64,000 nt of DNA, from NCBI GenBank assembly GCA_030549495.1, contig JAUIRK010000567.1, positions 1 through 64,000 of the forward strand. Direction: 5' to 3'. The notes beneath the pieces were generated by a model. That model saw only the letters and a list, made by a program, of their open reading frames with translations. It did no database searches and was not told where the DNA came from. Shown here piece after piece: positions 24,901 to 33,556 of this stretch (position 1 is the first letter of the stretch; every line of letters begins with the position of its first letter). Position numbers and translations under genes: made by a program. The DNA is from Nectonema munidae. Lineage: Eukaryota > Nematomorpha > Nectonematoida > Nectonematidae.

Positions 24901-27900
24901 ACTAAATCATTTTGATGAACAAGAAAAAATATGTTTTGTGATGCAATCGATGAACATGGTGTTTCACTTGTTAAAATTTTTAATTCCGAATTTGATTTAC
25001 CCAAAAAAACTGATGATAAATTTTCATTTTAATTCGTTACTTGTTTCCACTATTCAAAGCTGAATTGCAAAAGTTCTTATATTCTAAATTAAAATACCAA
25101 TAACTGTCGCTGATTAATCGATTAACTAGTTAATGGTTTTGTTTACAGAAAAATCAAAAAAAATTTAAAATCTTTGTACTTATATCTACTCAAGTTATAT
25201 TAAGAATTACCTTGAATCTCTAATTGATATATCATTTTTAGTTCTGTATTGACCTTTTGCAATTCCATTTACGGGGTGAGAGTGATATTTACAAAAAAAC
25301 TTTAACATTGGAATTTTAATATAAACATCATGTGTTATAACTGTAATTGATTTTGGAGGAAAAGATAAAATCTGAAAGATTTACCACTAGTTCGGAAAGT
25401 TTAACGGCGTCATCCGTGTAATTGCACAGTGTTTCGGGATCAAAGGATCTGGCTTCTTTGAATTTGGAGGCGATAAAGATGCAGGTGGTACCGATGGATT
25501 GTAGAAGAGCCTTTTTGACTTTAACTTTGGCCAGGAATCTGTCTAAGTAATTGATCGCTAAGAAAAAGACTTCTCGCCGACACTTCTGCTCTTCACAAAC
25601 CTAAGACAAAATTTCAACAAATCACACATTGAAACCGAAAACTTGTTTTTTTTATAAAAATCTTAAAAATAGAAAAGGAGTATTTATAAAAAAAGTTTCC
25701 AATGTCAAGGCATAGATAACTCAAATCACACGACCGTCCATTTTATTCACTAGAAATTTTTTACAGGTTGTTTGTATATATTATGAAAGGTCAATCAACG
25801 ATAGCGCTGAATTTAGAATTTTTCAATATTTTTCGTCAGTCTAAAAATGAGAAATTCTAGTACACGCATCGTTACTGACAATTTTTTTATTTTGAAAGGA
25901 ATACTTTACTTAAATAATTTTATTCTGAATTAAAACAGACGATAAAAATGTAAAAAAGTATAATTTAATTAGATTTTTTTTTTTCAAACTTATTTCTTTA
26001 GAAAATAGGAAATGAACTTTTGATGATTTTTCAAAAAGAAGTGTAAAGATAAATTTTAACTTTAGGGTTTTGCTTCCATTTTCGTACCTTTGAATACAAG
26101 AAACAAAAAAATTTGTTTTAATAAAAATCATTTGACGTTTGTGGTAAAATATTTGGGTTATATTAGTAATGTTTCATAGCATTTTGGTATTGTATTATTT
26201 GCGTACAATTTGACAGCGAAATTACTGTTTTCTTCACAGGCTTTATTCCGTTGTACCGGTCTTTTATCCCTGCTTTCTTTCTCTGAAGAATGCAAAAGTT
26301 TTACGGTTAGGTAGTGCTCTCGCGATCAAATTCTAACCTTGTTAGTAATCAAGCTACACTATACATTAAGTTTTTTTTGGCCATTTTGGGAACGTTCGTG
26401 TTAGGATAGTATCGTTCATAGAGCTGTATCTATATATTTGAAACATTTTTGTATGAAGGTATGGTTTATGTAGTACAAGAACCGTTCTTAGATTTTTAGC
26501 TGGATGGAACGTCCAGATAGATTCTGGACTCAGCATTCAGGGAGGGACCACACCCGTAAGGATTGATACGAACGCCGAAAAAAAAATTTATTCTTCGTTT
26601 TCTTGAATTGATTATGATAATAGTTAATTGGGTGTAAAGATTTTAGATGGGGCTTTTTCTTACTAAGAAACCAAACTTCAACTGATATTATGAGACATAT
26701 GACCCGATATTCGGCATTAAGACAATTCCACGCTTATAAAGAAAGCGAAAAGAAGTAGTAATATCGAATATTCATCTACTTTTTAATGTCAATAATAATT
26801 GTCTTTGTCAATGCTTACTTCATACATGATATATAGTATTCGTCTTCACAAACAAGCAAGCTTTATCTCTTGCCATGACTTGTTTTAGAAACATCATCAT
26901 GACTGAGACAGACAGATTATCTTAAAGCAGGCTTGAATCACAAAGAAGGATTTGTATACTCGTTTATAAGCGTATACACAACAGATAGCGGGGATACCTG
27001 CTGAAAATAATACTCGTTTGTTTACACTCTTGGCTTGGCTAAATAACAATGTTCTGAAGACAACAGCCAGGTAGGTAGGTAGGTAGACACAAGCACAATT
27101 ATTACAATGCAGATGCAACTCTTTCTCCAAGCGAAAGTGGATGCAAAGAAACGTGTGGTGTAGTTGTATTGCATTACATACGCCGTGTAGAGGGGAAGTC
27201 GATAAAAATAGAGATACAAAAGGTATTATTGATATTAAATTATGTATAAAACAGTGAAATGTATGCGTTTGTAATTAAAAGATCTTAGAAATATTGAAAT
27301 GCTGGACTTCAAAGCCGATTCTAAGCATTCTTGTCAAGGCAAATCTTCCCTCATCCTGTGTACACACTGAATAAAGAGATTCGCAAAGGATCTTAGTAAG
27401 ATTTGTTAGCGAAGAAAAGAATGCTTCGTAGTAAAGCACAAAACCTGGCTGTTATTCTTTAGAGTCCATGGAAAAAAGTACCTTAGGAAAAAATGGCCTA
27501 GGAAAATCTTCTTGAACCTGATTCTTATTTTGGGGGAAGCAGATTTAAACAAATTTGTAATACTCGTCTTATCTGTCATCACTTTTTCAAAATTATTTAT
27601 CTTTGGCTTATTATTTCTGTAGAGGAACGCGAACGAACTCGAATTTCCAATGGAATTCAATAGAGCAGTGGTTCCCAACCTTTTTTATCCCATTCTCCCT
27701 TTTTCAGTCACTTTTTTACTGTGGACCCCTACAACTGAATAGTTTAAGCCAACAAAATTAATCAAAGATTTTTATGCAAAGATGATTCTAGTTATCTGAT
27801 TAAATCGTATGCTTATTCATATGAAATCAGAGAAATCGTAAAGCCTGACATAAAATGTAAATAAAATTTTTTTCCAATTAAAATATAAATTTTTCAAAAA

Positions 27901-30900
27901 TATTGTAATTAATAAAAAGGATATATAAATATTGAAAATATGAAACTTTAAAAAAGGGAAGAAAATATTTATTTAAAAAGCTCTAAATATATATATTTAT
28001 ATTGATTTGGAAAATAGAAGTATATTAAAGGAGATTCAGCATAAGTAGTTTGAAGTAGAATTTCCATGTACCCCTTGAAATTCTTCCATGGACCCCTAGG
28101 GGTCCATGGACCCCCGGTTGGGAACCACTGCAATAGAGATTAATCAAAATCGATTGCTTTACACGAACTAAAATGGATCAAAACATTTAATGTTTTTTTC
28201 TTTCACGGAAAACAAAGCATCTAGCAACCTTTTTCTAAATTGATATTGATTTTTTTGGTTTCACAATAATGAAAAAAATATATATTGATAGCTATAAATT
28301 TTTATGATGTCATACTTCAAAAGATCGTTAAGATGGACACGCGGAAAATTTTTTAATACATTTAAAAATAATTAATATCTTGATTTTTACCACCTATCTA
28401 TCAAAAAACGAATGTGTTTTAATCCAGAAGGCTGATTTTAAGCAGCTTGCATCGAATCATGAGTAGAAAAGTGGAATTCAAAATGAAAATTCATTTAATA
28501 AGAAAACGACGAATTTTTGAAAAACAATGCTTAAAACAATATTACAGAAATGATAAAACAAAAAAATAAATAGGATCACCCCTAATAAAGACAATGAGAT
28601 GGATATCCTTCATATGAATGGATTTTATAATTAAACCATTAGCTATCGTCTGTTATAACAATTTGAGTGACCTAGGAAATTAAATTGGTCCGGTTTAAGT
28701 AATAAGAAAATTGATTCAAAAAGAAATGCAGACGACTAATTTTCGAAAAAAGAATATTTATGGATTGAAACAATATTACCTGAAATAATAAAACAAAAAA
28801 ATAATATAGAAAAAATAAATAGGATCACACATAAAAAAAAGTCAATGAGCTGGATCTCCTTCATACGAATTGCTTTTATAATTAAACCATTGGCCATCGT
28901 CTGTTTTAGATTTTGACAAAGCAATGCTGAAAGGTCGGTTTAAGAAAATTGGGGAAAAGAATATTAATAATGGATTGAAACGAATTCCGGGGGGTGATGT
29001 TATATTTATATTCAATATCGTCTGCTTTTTCTGACATCAAATGAGTTGCTATTCCTAACGTGTATCGTCTGTAAGAAATTTTTAGTTTTTATCACATATT
29101 TTCAAACTAATTATAATTAAAAAAAATGGAAATATATTTTTGTTTTGATTTAGGCAGGATTGAGTAGTCGGAAATTTGGGTCTTTTCGTTTAGACGGTCA
29201 CATCAAGTAATCACCATTTCGACTGCCTTTTATAGTTAATTATATTCATTTATTAATTAATTATACAATTAATTATAGTTATTAATATTATAGCAACAAA
29301 GACATAATTATAAAAGGCAGACGAAATGGTGATTACTTGATGTGGCCGTTTAAACAAAAAGACCCAGAAATTTTTAAGGGGATATGAGACATAGGTTGAG
29401 TCTATATCTAATAAAATTTAGGAGTGGCTTTTTAAGTATTGAAAAAATAATTTTTATAAGTATTTAAACAAGGAAAAAATAGTTTCATTTTTGTAAGCAT
29501 ATGCAGTGGTGATCCTTCTCCATGTGGGAAGCGAAAAGCTGGCGTTAAATTTATCAAGTTTTTAAGAATTTAGGAATGGAAGTTCGAATTTTTAAGTAGT
29601 TGAAATGGAAGTCGAATTCCGATTTTTATAAGTACTGTGCGCCGACTAACTCCGACCCTGAATTTAGGTTAGTTTTTCATCTTACTTTTTTCATAAAACT
29701 AGTTTTTTATATTGTTGATATACTTTTCATGTGAAAAATAGTAAACCATAGTAGAAAAGAAATGTCTTGAAGTCATGATGTAAGACATACATGTGCAACA
29801 AGCAACTCGAGGGCCAGAATCCTGTCCATGAATTAATTCAAGATGGCAGTCGCTCATCGATATAAGTATTTTGATTGGGAAAAACTTTTAATTTTTCAGC
29901 GCATAACATATTAGAATAATAAGTAGATTCTGATTCACATAATCTTTATATATACACATATTTAAAAATACCTACTGAGCTAATAATAAATTACATTTAC
30001 AAGACCAGGCGACTCTTAATTTTTATAAAATGGAGCTAATAAATCTGAAATAACATGGCCTTGAAATGAGCTCTTTTTGGCAGTACATATTGTTGCACGC
30101 ATTTTTTCAAAATGAAATTCACTAAAAACAAATTTCGAAGTAAATTTACAAATGAATGTTTTGTAAAGTCAGCTTCGAGTTTCTGCAACATGAGTGGAAG
30201 CTAATATTGGTGGAATATATACAGAAATAGTAAAATGTGTAATTTCATAACAATAGAAAGAATTTCATTTTGTGGTTATAATCATGAGGCTATTAACTAA
30301 TTTATATTAGATTTTAAAAATTTTATTGTAACTGGCCATGACTCTTACTTCAAAGTGGCTGGCTCACCAATGAAAAGTGTTGCACCTTCAAAAGATGTAA
30401 GAGATAAAATGCAACATTTCCTGCTCATTCTTGCTATTTGTAGGTATATTTAACTAGGAGTAAAATTTTTAAATGATTGCAAAACATGACTGATGATTAC
30501 ACACAGAGAAAAGGTTCAACTGAGTTAAAAGCCAATCAAACAGCATTTAATAGATCAAGAGTGGGATGCGAAAATGACATGTTGGATTGAATTGTGGTGA
30601 AGAAGTTGAATAATAAATAGAAATGTGTCGCACTTATCTTTTTTCCTCAACACTACAACCGCGCAGAAGTGGATTGAGATGTTTGAAGCACTGCTATAGG
30701 CAAGGAGATGAACCCTACCAATCACACGAGGAAACTTGGATCCAAGAGTGATGATGAGTTGGGATGATCTCCCTCCTGCTTCATCAGCTCTTTTCCTCCT
30801 CATAGCATGCAAGCCAGTGTTTTTTTGCTATTTAAGTTAGGAAGCAATTTGACGATTTTCACAGAAAACGGAAGTTTAATGAAACACTGCCTCAGATGTA

Positions 30901-33296
30901 TTATACATTACATATTATATAGATGTGATATAGGCCCTTGTTTTAAAGTCAATGCTGTGAGAATATACTCACTCTTACACAATAAATATACGAATGCCAT
31001 GCCATGCCATGGCGATGATGCTGCTGCTTTCTACACACTCACACAAACATAGCGCGCGAATAAGCCCATTTTGTGAATTCGTGTGAAGGAATGAATATAA
31101 AATCCTAAATTCATATATATTAGTGAGTAGGATATAACTTTATAAGATGAAGAAGTCGTTTCATGACTCCTGCTTGTAAATGCGAGTAATCCTATACTAT
31201 CTGTATATCTCTATATTCACAGAGCAAGCAAGTCTGGTAGATGCACAAGTTAAAAATAATGGAAAAGAAAAAACTTATTTATTAGTACATAAAGTATATT
31301 ATCAGCGCAGTATATAAAGAATGTCTGCTCTCACGATCGCAAAGTCGGGTGTATTAATATCAATTTTGTGGGCGTTATAGATACCTCATTCACGTGTCAC
31401 GCCTTGTTCTAGAATTACCAAGCAAGAAAAACTTCACATCATCCGCAAGTGGTTTAGAATCTGACTATGATTATTATCGATGATCTTCAAAACTTGAAAT
31501 CGACCACATGTAGAACAAGCACCCTAAACAATTTCGAGTGGCCATTCTTCATGTGACGGGCTAAGCTTTCTTCATAATAACATTTTAGGGGTGAGCTTTA
31601 TTCACATGATGGGTGCTTGATCTCATGTTTCAATTTCAACTTCTCTGACATAGCCATAATCCCAATATCAAATTAGTTCCAAATTTTACAATGTATCATA
31701 TAGAAATTAAAATATGTGGTTGCCATTTTAATTATAACATAAATTTTAACACTATCTAGAATTTTAGAAACAGGAGATAATTTCAAAATGCATTAGTCGA
31801 ATATTATAACAAATATATTACACGCTAATTTTTTTGATACATCCTCAAATAAACTCCTTTTAAAAAGATTTTTTGCTTTCCAGATTACTATTTTTGTATA
31901 TATCTAATCGTTCCAATGGTTGTTCTATACTATATGATGGTGAAGATGTTTCTACTTTCCGACGCAAATCTCTTTAAAAATGAGTGCAATTAGAACAAAT
32001 TCGTCTAGAAAGCACAACTCTCATTCACTGAAGTTTCTATAAAAATACTGAGAAAAACGATAATTCCATCAAACGCTGGAGAAAAAATAACATCTAAAGA
32101 TCATTGCAAAAATGCGTGTTAATTTTTAATGGGAAGCAAAAATGAAACTTATATAAATATAAATGAGCAAACATCAAGTTTACAGGAAATGCATTACTTG
32201 TGTAAGATTTGAAGAAGTCATTTTCGCATTCGAAATTAACATTTACTTGATATCTAAAAGATCTATGTGTGAACTTAGAAGAGAAATAGAGAATTTAATT
32301 GATACACTTTCAATTGGATCATCTATTGATTATAACAATAAGATCTAGCACCATTAATAAGGAACTATGAACTAAAACATGTTGAGGTTTCCAAGCTCAA
32401 CTTCAAAAACAAGCTCACTGACATATTCAAAAATCAAACACCACTACCCAGCAGTGGATGTGGAAATTTACCCAAGGGAGATGATATATTTTTAGGAACA
32501 TTTTCTGAATATTTTATATAGGAAATTAGTGAGAATGAATGCTGGAATAACTATCTATACCATTACCCGTATTTCACAAAGAATAACTCTTATCATCTTA
32601 CGAATCTGAATTAGAGCAATTCTTTTCCAAAATCAAAGTAATGTTTGGTCAATCGGACCTCTACGGTTACAGCAATAATCAGGTCGAATTAAAAATATTT
32701 AAAAAAATTAATGAATCTTATTGTTCACTGAAAAAAAGTGTCGAATAGTAAATTGTCGGATCAGAAGGTCATTCCATATTTGATTGAGTTTATTAATATG
32801 CTGAACAATTGAGATGGACGATGCCCCTTCTAAATGCGTTATTAACCTAACACATGTCTTCTATTTACAGTAAAAGAACAAGAAAGAAAAATATGAATTA
32901 AAAAATTACCTCATACATCCAGGTGGCTAACTTTTTTCTCATCCAACTTTCAATTTCTGAATTATTAGCACCCAGGTATTGTTTACAAGGTATGAATTGT
33001 GTTTCCACAAAAATCATATTTTTTAAAACGGTGGGTGTCAATATGACGGGATCTAAATAGGATGTGGGGCAGGAATCTATTTTGTCATTTGGAGAAAATG
33101 TATTCAGGGAAAGCTTATCATACGGAGAAGTGTAAAATGGGCTGTTACACTTCAAGCAAACATCGTCAAAAAGACTCAACCCATTCAAGGTTTCAGCGCC
33201 TAAGAAATACGAAAATTCTTTTTGACTTGTACTTGCAGTCATGTTGCTTTCTTCTTTGGCTGAGGCCACGCTATTGACACAACTGGCGATGTCCAT
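12929..33296 (-). CDS. CycD: G1/S-specific cyclin D, spliced gene (five exons proposed)
   Basis: Regulatory subunit of CDK4/6 that drives G1 entry by Rb phosphorylation, acting in the nucleus. Proposed coding exons: 33296-32910, 25600-25385, 16629-16458, 15055-14910 and, tentatively, 12967-12929. All junction phases agree, giving about 319 residues; vertebrate D cyclins have ~290-300. The first cyclin box runs from exon 1 into exon 3 (MRKKLATWMYE, VCEEQKC, NYLDRFL, FIASKFKE, LCNYTDD). The second spans exons 3-4 (DWELAALTPSCFIDQII, then SEFIFTRPSLLVSS). Residues equivalent to human D1 Lys112 (EEQKC) and Glu141 (KFKE), needed for CDK4 binding, are present. I see no LxCxE Rb-binding motif at the N-terminus, and no C-terminal tail with the Thr286-type phosphodegron. 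Introns are 7.3, 8.8, 1.4 and 1.9 kb and full of transposon debris. Confidence 0.87.
12968..14909 (-). other. Cyclin D intron 4 (proposed)
   Basis: It holds an (ATT)n microsatellite near 13515-13540 and a CA-type run near 13313-13325. A misleading cyclin-like frame at 14309-14569 is discussed under rejected observations. No element termini seen. Confidence 0.4.
14910..15055 (-). CDS. CycD: Cyclin D exon 4: second cyclin box
   Basis: The acceptor is strongly pyrimidine-rich (CTTTTCCTTTTTCGCAG) and gives two bases that complete the phase-1 codon left by exon 3 (A+AC, Asn). The frame then reads SEFIFTRPSLLVSSCFCIAF, LYYQNNMSLHCTYEDIAKIL, SQITSINI, up to ATT|GTAATC. It aligns with human DVKFISNPPSMVAAGSVVAA...LSYYRLTRFLSRVI. 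Phase agreement plus the DxxF....PS pattern make this the true continuation, rather than the frame at 14309-14569. Confidence 0.85.
15056..16457 (-). other. Cyclin D intron 3
   Basis: 1402 bp between matched splice sites. Contains an (ATT)n run near 15405-15424 and TA/TG-rich microsatellite sequence near 15290-15320. No gene or clear transposon is seen. Confidence 0.7.
16458..16629 (-). CDS. CycD: Cyclin D exon 3: end of first box, start of second
   Basis: The acceptor ATTATTTTTAG is followed by QLEMSIVETLDWELAALTPS, CFIDQIIHLHPFISHLSLAE, KQAFKIIIQDFLAFAVL, then A|GTAAGT. The human D1 counterpart is [24 protein letters not shown]...HAQTFVALC. It spans 172 bp, enters in phase 0 and leaves in phase 1. 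The frame stays open past the donor, but the strong GTAAGT and the phase of exon 4 fix the end here. Confidence 0.93.
18470..18587 (+). mobile_element. tRNA-derived SINE fragment
   Basis: Box A-like TGGCTAAGAAGTGG at 18479-18492 and box B-like GCATTCGAATCC at 18523-18534 have tRNA-like spacing. No matching acceptor stem is present, so this is not a functional tRNA gene. The copy runs into the hAT insertion that follows. Confidence 0.45.
18580..18894. mobile_element. hAT MITE with poly-G tracts
   Basis: A perfect 8-bp duplication TTCCCTAG (18580-18587 and 18887-18894) flanks a 299-bp element. It starts CAGTGGGGGATCCAG and ends with the inverse of CAGGGATGGACCGAG. Two long G runs (about 18613-18632 and 18834-18848) lie near the ends. 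No coding sequence. Confidence 0.82.
19396..19939. mobile_element. Foldback element with ~150-190 bp inverted arms
   Basis: The left arm (19396-19544) and right arm (19753-19939) are reverse complements over most of their length, sharing GCTTGTTTAATTAATTTTTA, CATACTTTTTTGTTATTATT, TTTAAAGTCCAC and AATCTTTTAATTTT. The right arm carries small insertions. The ~200-bp loop is AT-rich and non-coding. Long arms suggest a foldback or MULE-like MITE; I could not define a target duplication. Confidence 0.75.
20733..20932. mobile_element. TTAA-bounded MITE (TTAACCCTTTGAGGAC family)
   Basis: The right end reads GTCCTCAAAGGGTTAA (to ~20931), the inverse of the terminus at 22325. The left end has AACCCGTTAACGACC. 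Inside are CAGACGATATCTAACG and TGAAAAAAAGCAGACAATTA, the same building blocks as the ~135-bp MITEs elsewhere in the window. TTAA plus CCC ends are piggyBac-like. Confidence 0.6.
22325..22445. mobile_element. TTAACCC MITE copy, divergent
   Basis: Begins TTAACCCTTTGAGGACCAGT, then GGGACAACGGTGTCCC, a perfect short palindrome, and ATTGAAAAAGAAAGTAGGCG as in related copies. The right end (TTTGGTCTTCAAAGATTTAA) is degraded. Confidence 0.55.
24381..24827. mobile_element. hAT MITE (CAGGGCCGTATCAAGGG termini)
   Basis: A perfect 8-bp duplication ACTACTAG (24381-24388, 24820-24827) flanks 431 bp. The left terminus is CAGGGCCGTATCAAGGG; the right terminus inverted is CATGGCCGTATCAAGGG. Subterminal GGGGGCGCC/GGCGCCCC blocks are also inverted. 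Non-coding. Confidence 0.85.
25385..25600 (-). CDS. CycD: Cyclin D exon 2: core of first cyclin box
   Basis: After the acceptor TTTTGTCTTAG the frame reads VCEEQKCRREVFFLAINYLD, RFLAKVKVKKALLQSIGTTC, IFIASKFKEARSFDPETLCN, YTDDAVKLSELV, then GTG|GTAAAT. This is almost colinear with human cyclin D ([20 protein letters not shown], RFLS...LLGAxCMFxASKxKE...LCIYTD). 72 codons, phase 0 at both ends, no stops. Frame, homology and splice sites all agree. Confidence 0.95.
26498..26580 (+). repeat. Dispersed ~85-bp repeat, copy 1
   Basis: Shares TGGACTCAGCATTC and neighbouring sequence (GGATGGAACGTCCAG; AAGGATTGATACGAACG) with 37515-37600 over ~85 bp, in the same orientation. Family unknown, perhaps a SINE body. 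Confidence 0.65.
27658..28138. mobile_element. hAT MITE with perfect 8-bp duplication
   Basis: CAATAGAG (27658-27665 and 28131-28138) flanks a 465-bp element. It begins CAGTGGTTCCCAACCTTTTT and ends with the inverse of CAGTGGTTCCCAACCGGGGG. Subterminal GTGGACCCCTA and CCATGGACCCCTAGGGGTCC blocks are also present. This is a classic hAT end structure, non-coding, and looks young. Confidence 0.88.
28505..28990 (+). repeat. Tandem duplication, period ~240 bp
   Basis: Bases ~28538-28660 and ~28775-28910 are diverged copies sharing GATAAAACAAAAAAATAA-type runs, AATAGGATCAC, CTCCTTCAT/TCCTTCAT, TTTTATAATTAAACCATT and ATCGTCTGTT. A third partial unit (ATGGATTGAAACGAATT) starts near 28970. Note the TCGTCTG motif shared with the TTAACCC MITEs. 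Confidence 0.65.
29171..29373. mobile_element. Palindromic MITE, ~70-bp perfect-looking arms
   Basis: The left arm (29171-29241) contains AAATTTGGGTCTTTTCGTTT and ATCAAGTAATCACCATTTCG. The right arm (29305-29373) is its reverse complement with a few changes. The loop is an A/T palindrome-rich stretch (TTAATTAATTATA). The whole could fold into one long hairpin. Non-coding; superfamily unclear. Confidence 0.8.
32163..32700 (+). pseudogene. Decayed coding-like region of unknown origin
   Basis: Neighbouring frames give protein-like stretches, such as SMCELRREIENLIDTLSIG (near 32255) and NFKNKLTDIFKNQTPLPSSG followed by CGNLPKGDDIFLGTFSEYF (near 32400-32520). They look like remnants of one longer frame that is now broken several times. 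I do not recognise the family. It lies antisense within cyclin D intron 1, so an inserted element or a processed pseudogene is likelier than a host exon. Confidence 0.35.
32910..33296 (-). CDS. CycD: Cyclin D exon 1: start codon, N-terminal region, start of cyclin box
   Basis: The ATG at 33296 is the first Met of the frame and begins MDIASCVNSVASAKEE. The first ~90 residues are Ser/Thr/Asn-rich and unlike other proteins I know. From about residue 88 the cyclin box begins: PTVLKNMIFVETQFIPCKQY, ending ESWMRKKLATWMYE. The human D1 counterpart is RVLxAMLKAEETCAPSVSYF...MRKIVATWMLE. The exon ends GAG|GTAATT, phase 0, 129 codons. Typical LxCxE (human D1 LLCCE) is missing; the nearest sequence is VCLKCN. 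Confidence 0.9.
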
Positions 33297-33470
33297 TATT
33301 TGTGGAAAAAATATTATATTAGTACTTTTATTAGTAGTAGTATGCGAAGTTCTAAACTTTTATCTTATGAATGGCTCCATTTAGGAGAAATTAGGGTTGT
33401 AGAGGTCTTTATAAATAGGACTAAGAAATGAATTAAAAGACTAAATAAGTTAGGATGTTGAAGACAGTGA
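33297..33470 (-). promoter_or_regulatory. Cyclin D upstream region (5' UTR/promoter zone)
   Basis: This sequence directly precedes the cyclin D start. I see no definite TATA box or initiator, nor a clear upstream splice donor, so the transcription start is unknown. The 86-bp repeat at 33471-33556 lies at the outer edge of this zone. Confidence 0.3.
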
Positions 33471-33556
33471 TGAAAACAGTAATAACATGAGACAGAGGGA
33501 AGGGAGTGGACAGTGAGACAACAACGAGGTATGGAGTGAAAGGAAATAGTGATTTG
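33471..33556. repeat. 86-bp repeat shared with a BRPF intron, copy 1
   Basis: Runs from TGAAAACAGTAATAACATGA to GGAAATAGTGATTTG. It matches 55050-55135 with three substitutions and no gaps. It sits 175-260 bp upstream of the cyclin D ATG. Flanks are unrelated, with no terminal repeats. Confidence 0.9.

Larger units (their letters stand above)
16630..25384 (-). other. Cyclin D intron 2, rich in transposons
   Basis: 8755 bp. Identified contents: tRNA-like SINE (18470-18587), hAT MITE (18580-18894), ~550-bp foldback (19396-19939), two TTAACCC-type MITE pieces (20733-20932 and 22325-22445) and hAT MITE (24381-24827). The rest, including the more GC-rich 20100-20370 and 22750-23460, shows no exon that I can support. 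Confidence 0.7.
25601..32909 (-). other. Cyclin D intron 1
   Basis: 7309 bp. Contains a dispersed repeat (26498-26580), a hAT MITE (27658-28138), a ~240-bp tandem duplication (28505-28990), a palindromic MITE (29171-29373) and a decayed open frame of unknown origin (32163-32700). The stretches 30540-31050 and 31320-31640 are richer in GC than their surroundings but show no splice-flanked coding frame; they could be regulatory. Confidence 0.7.
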
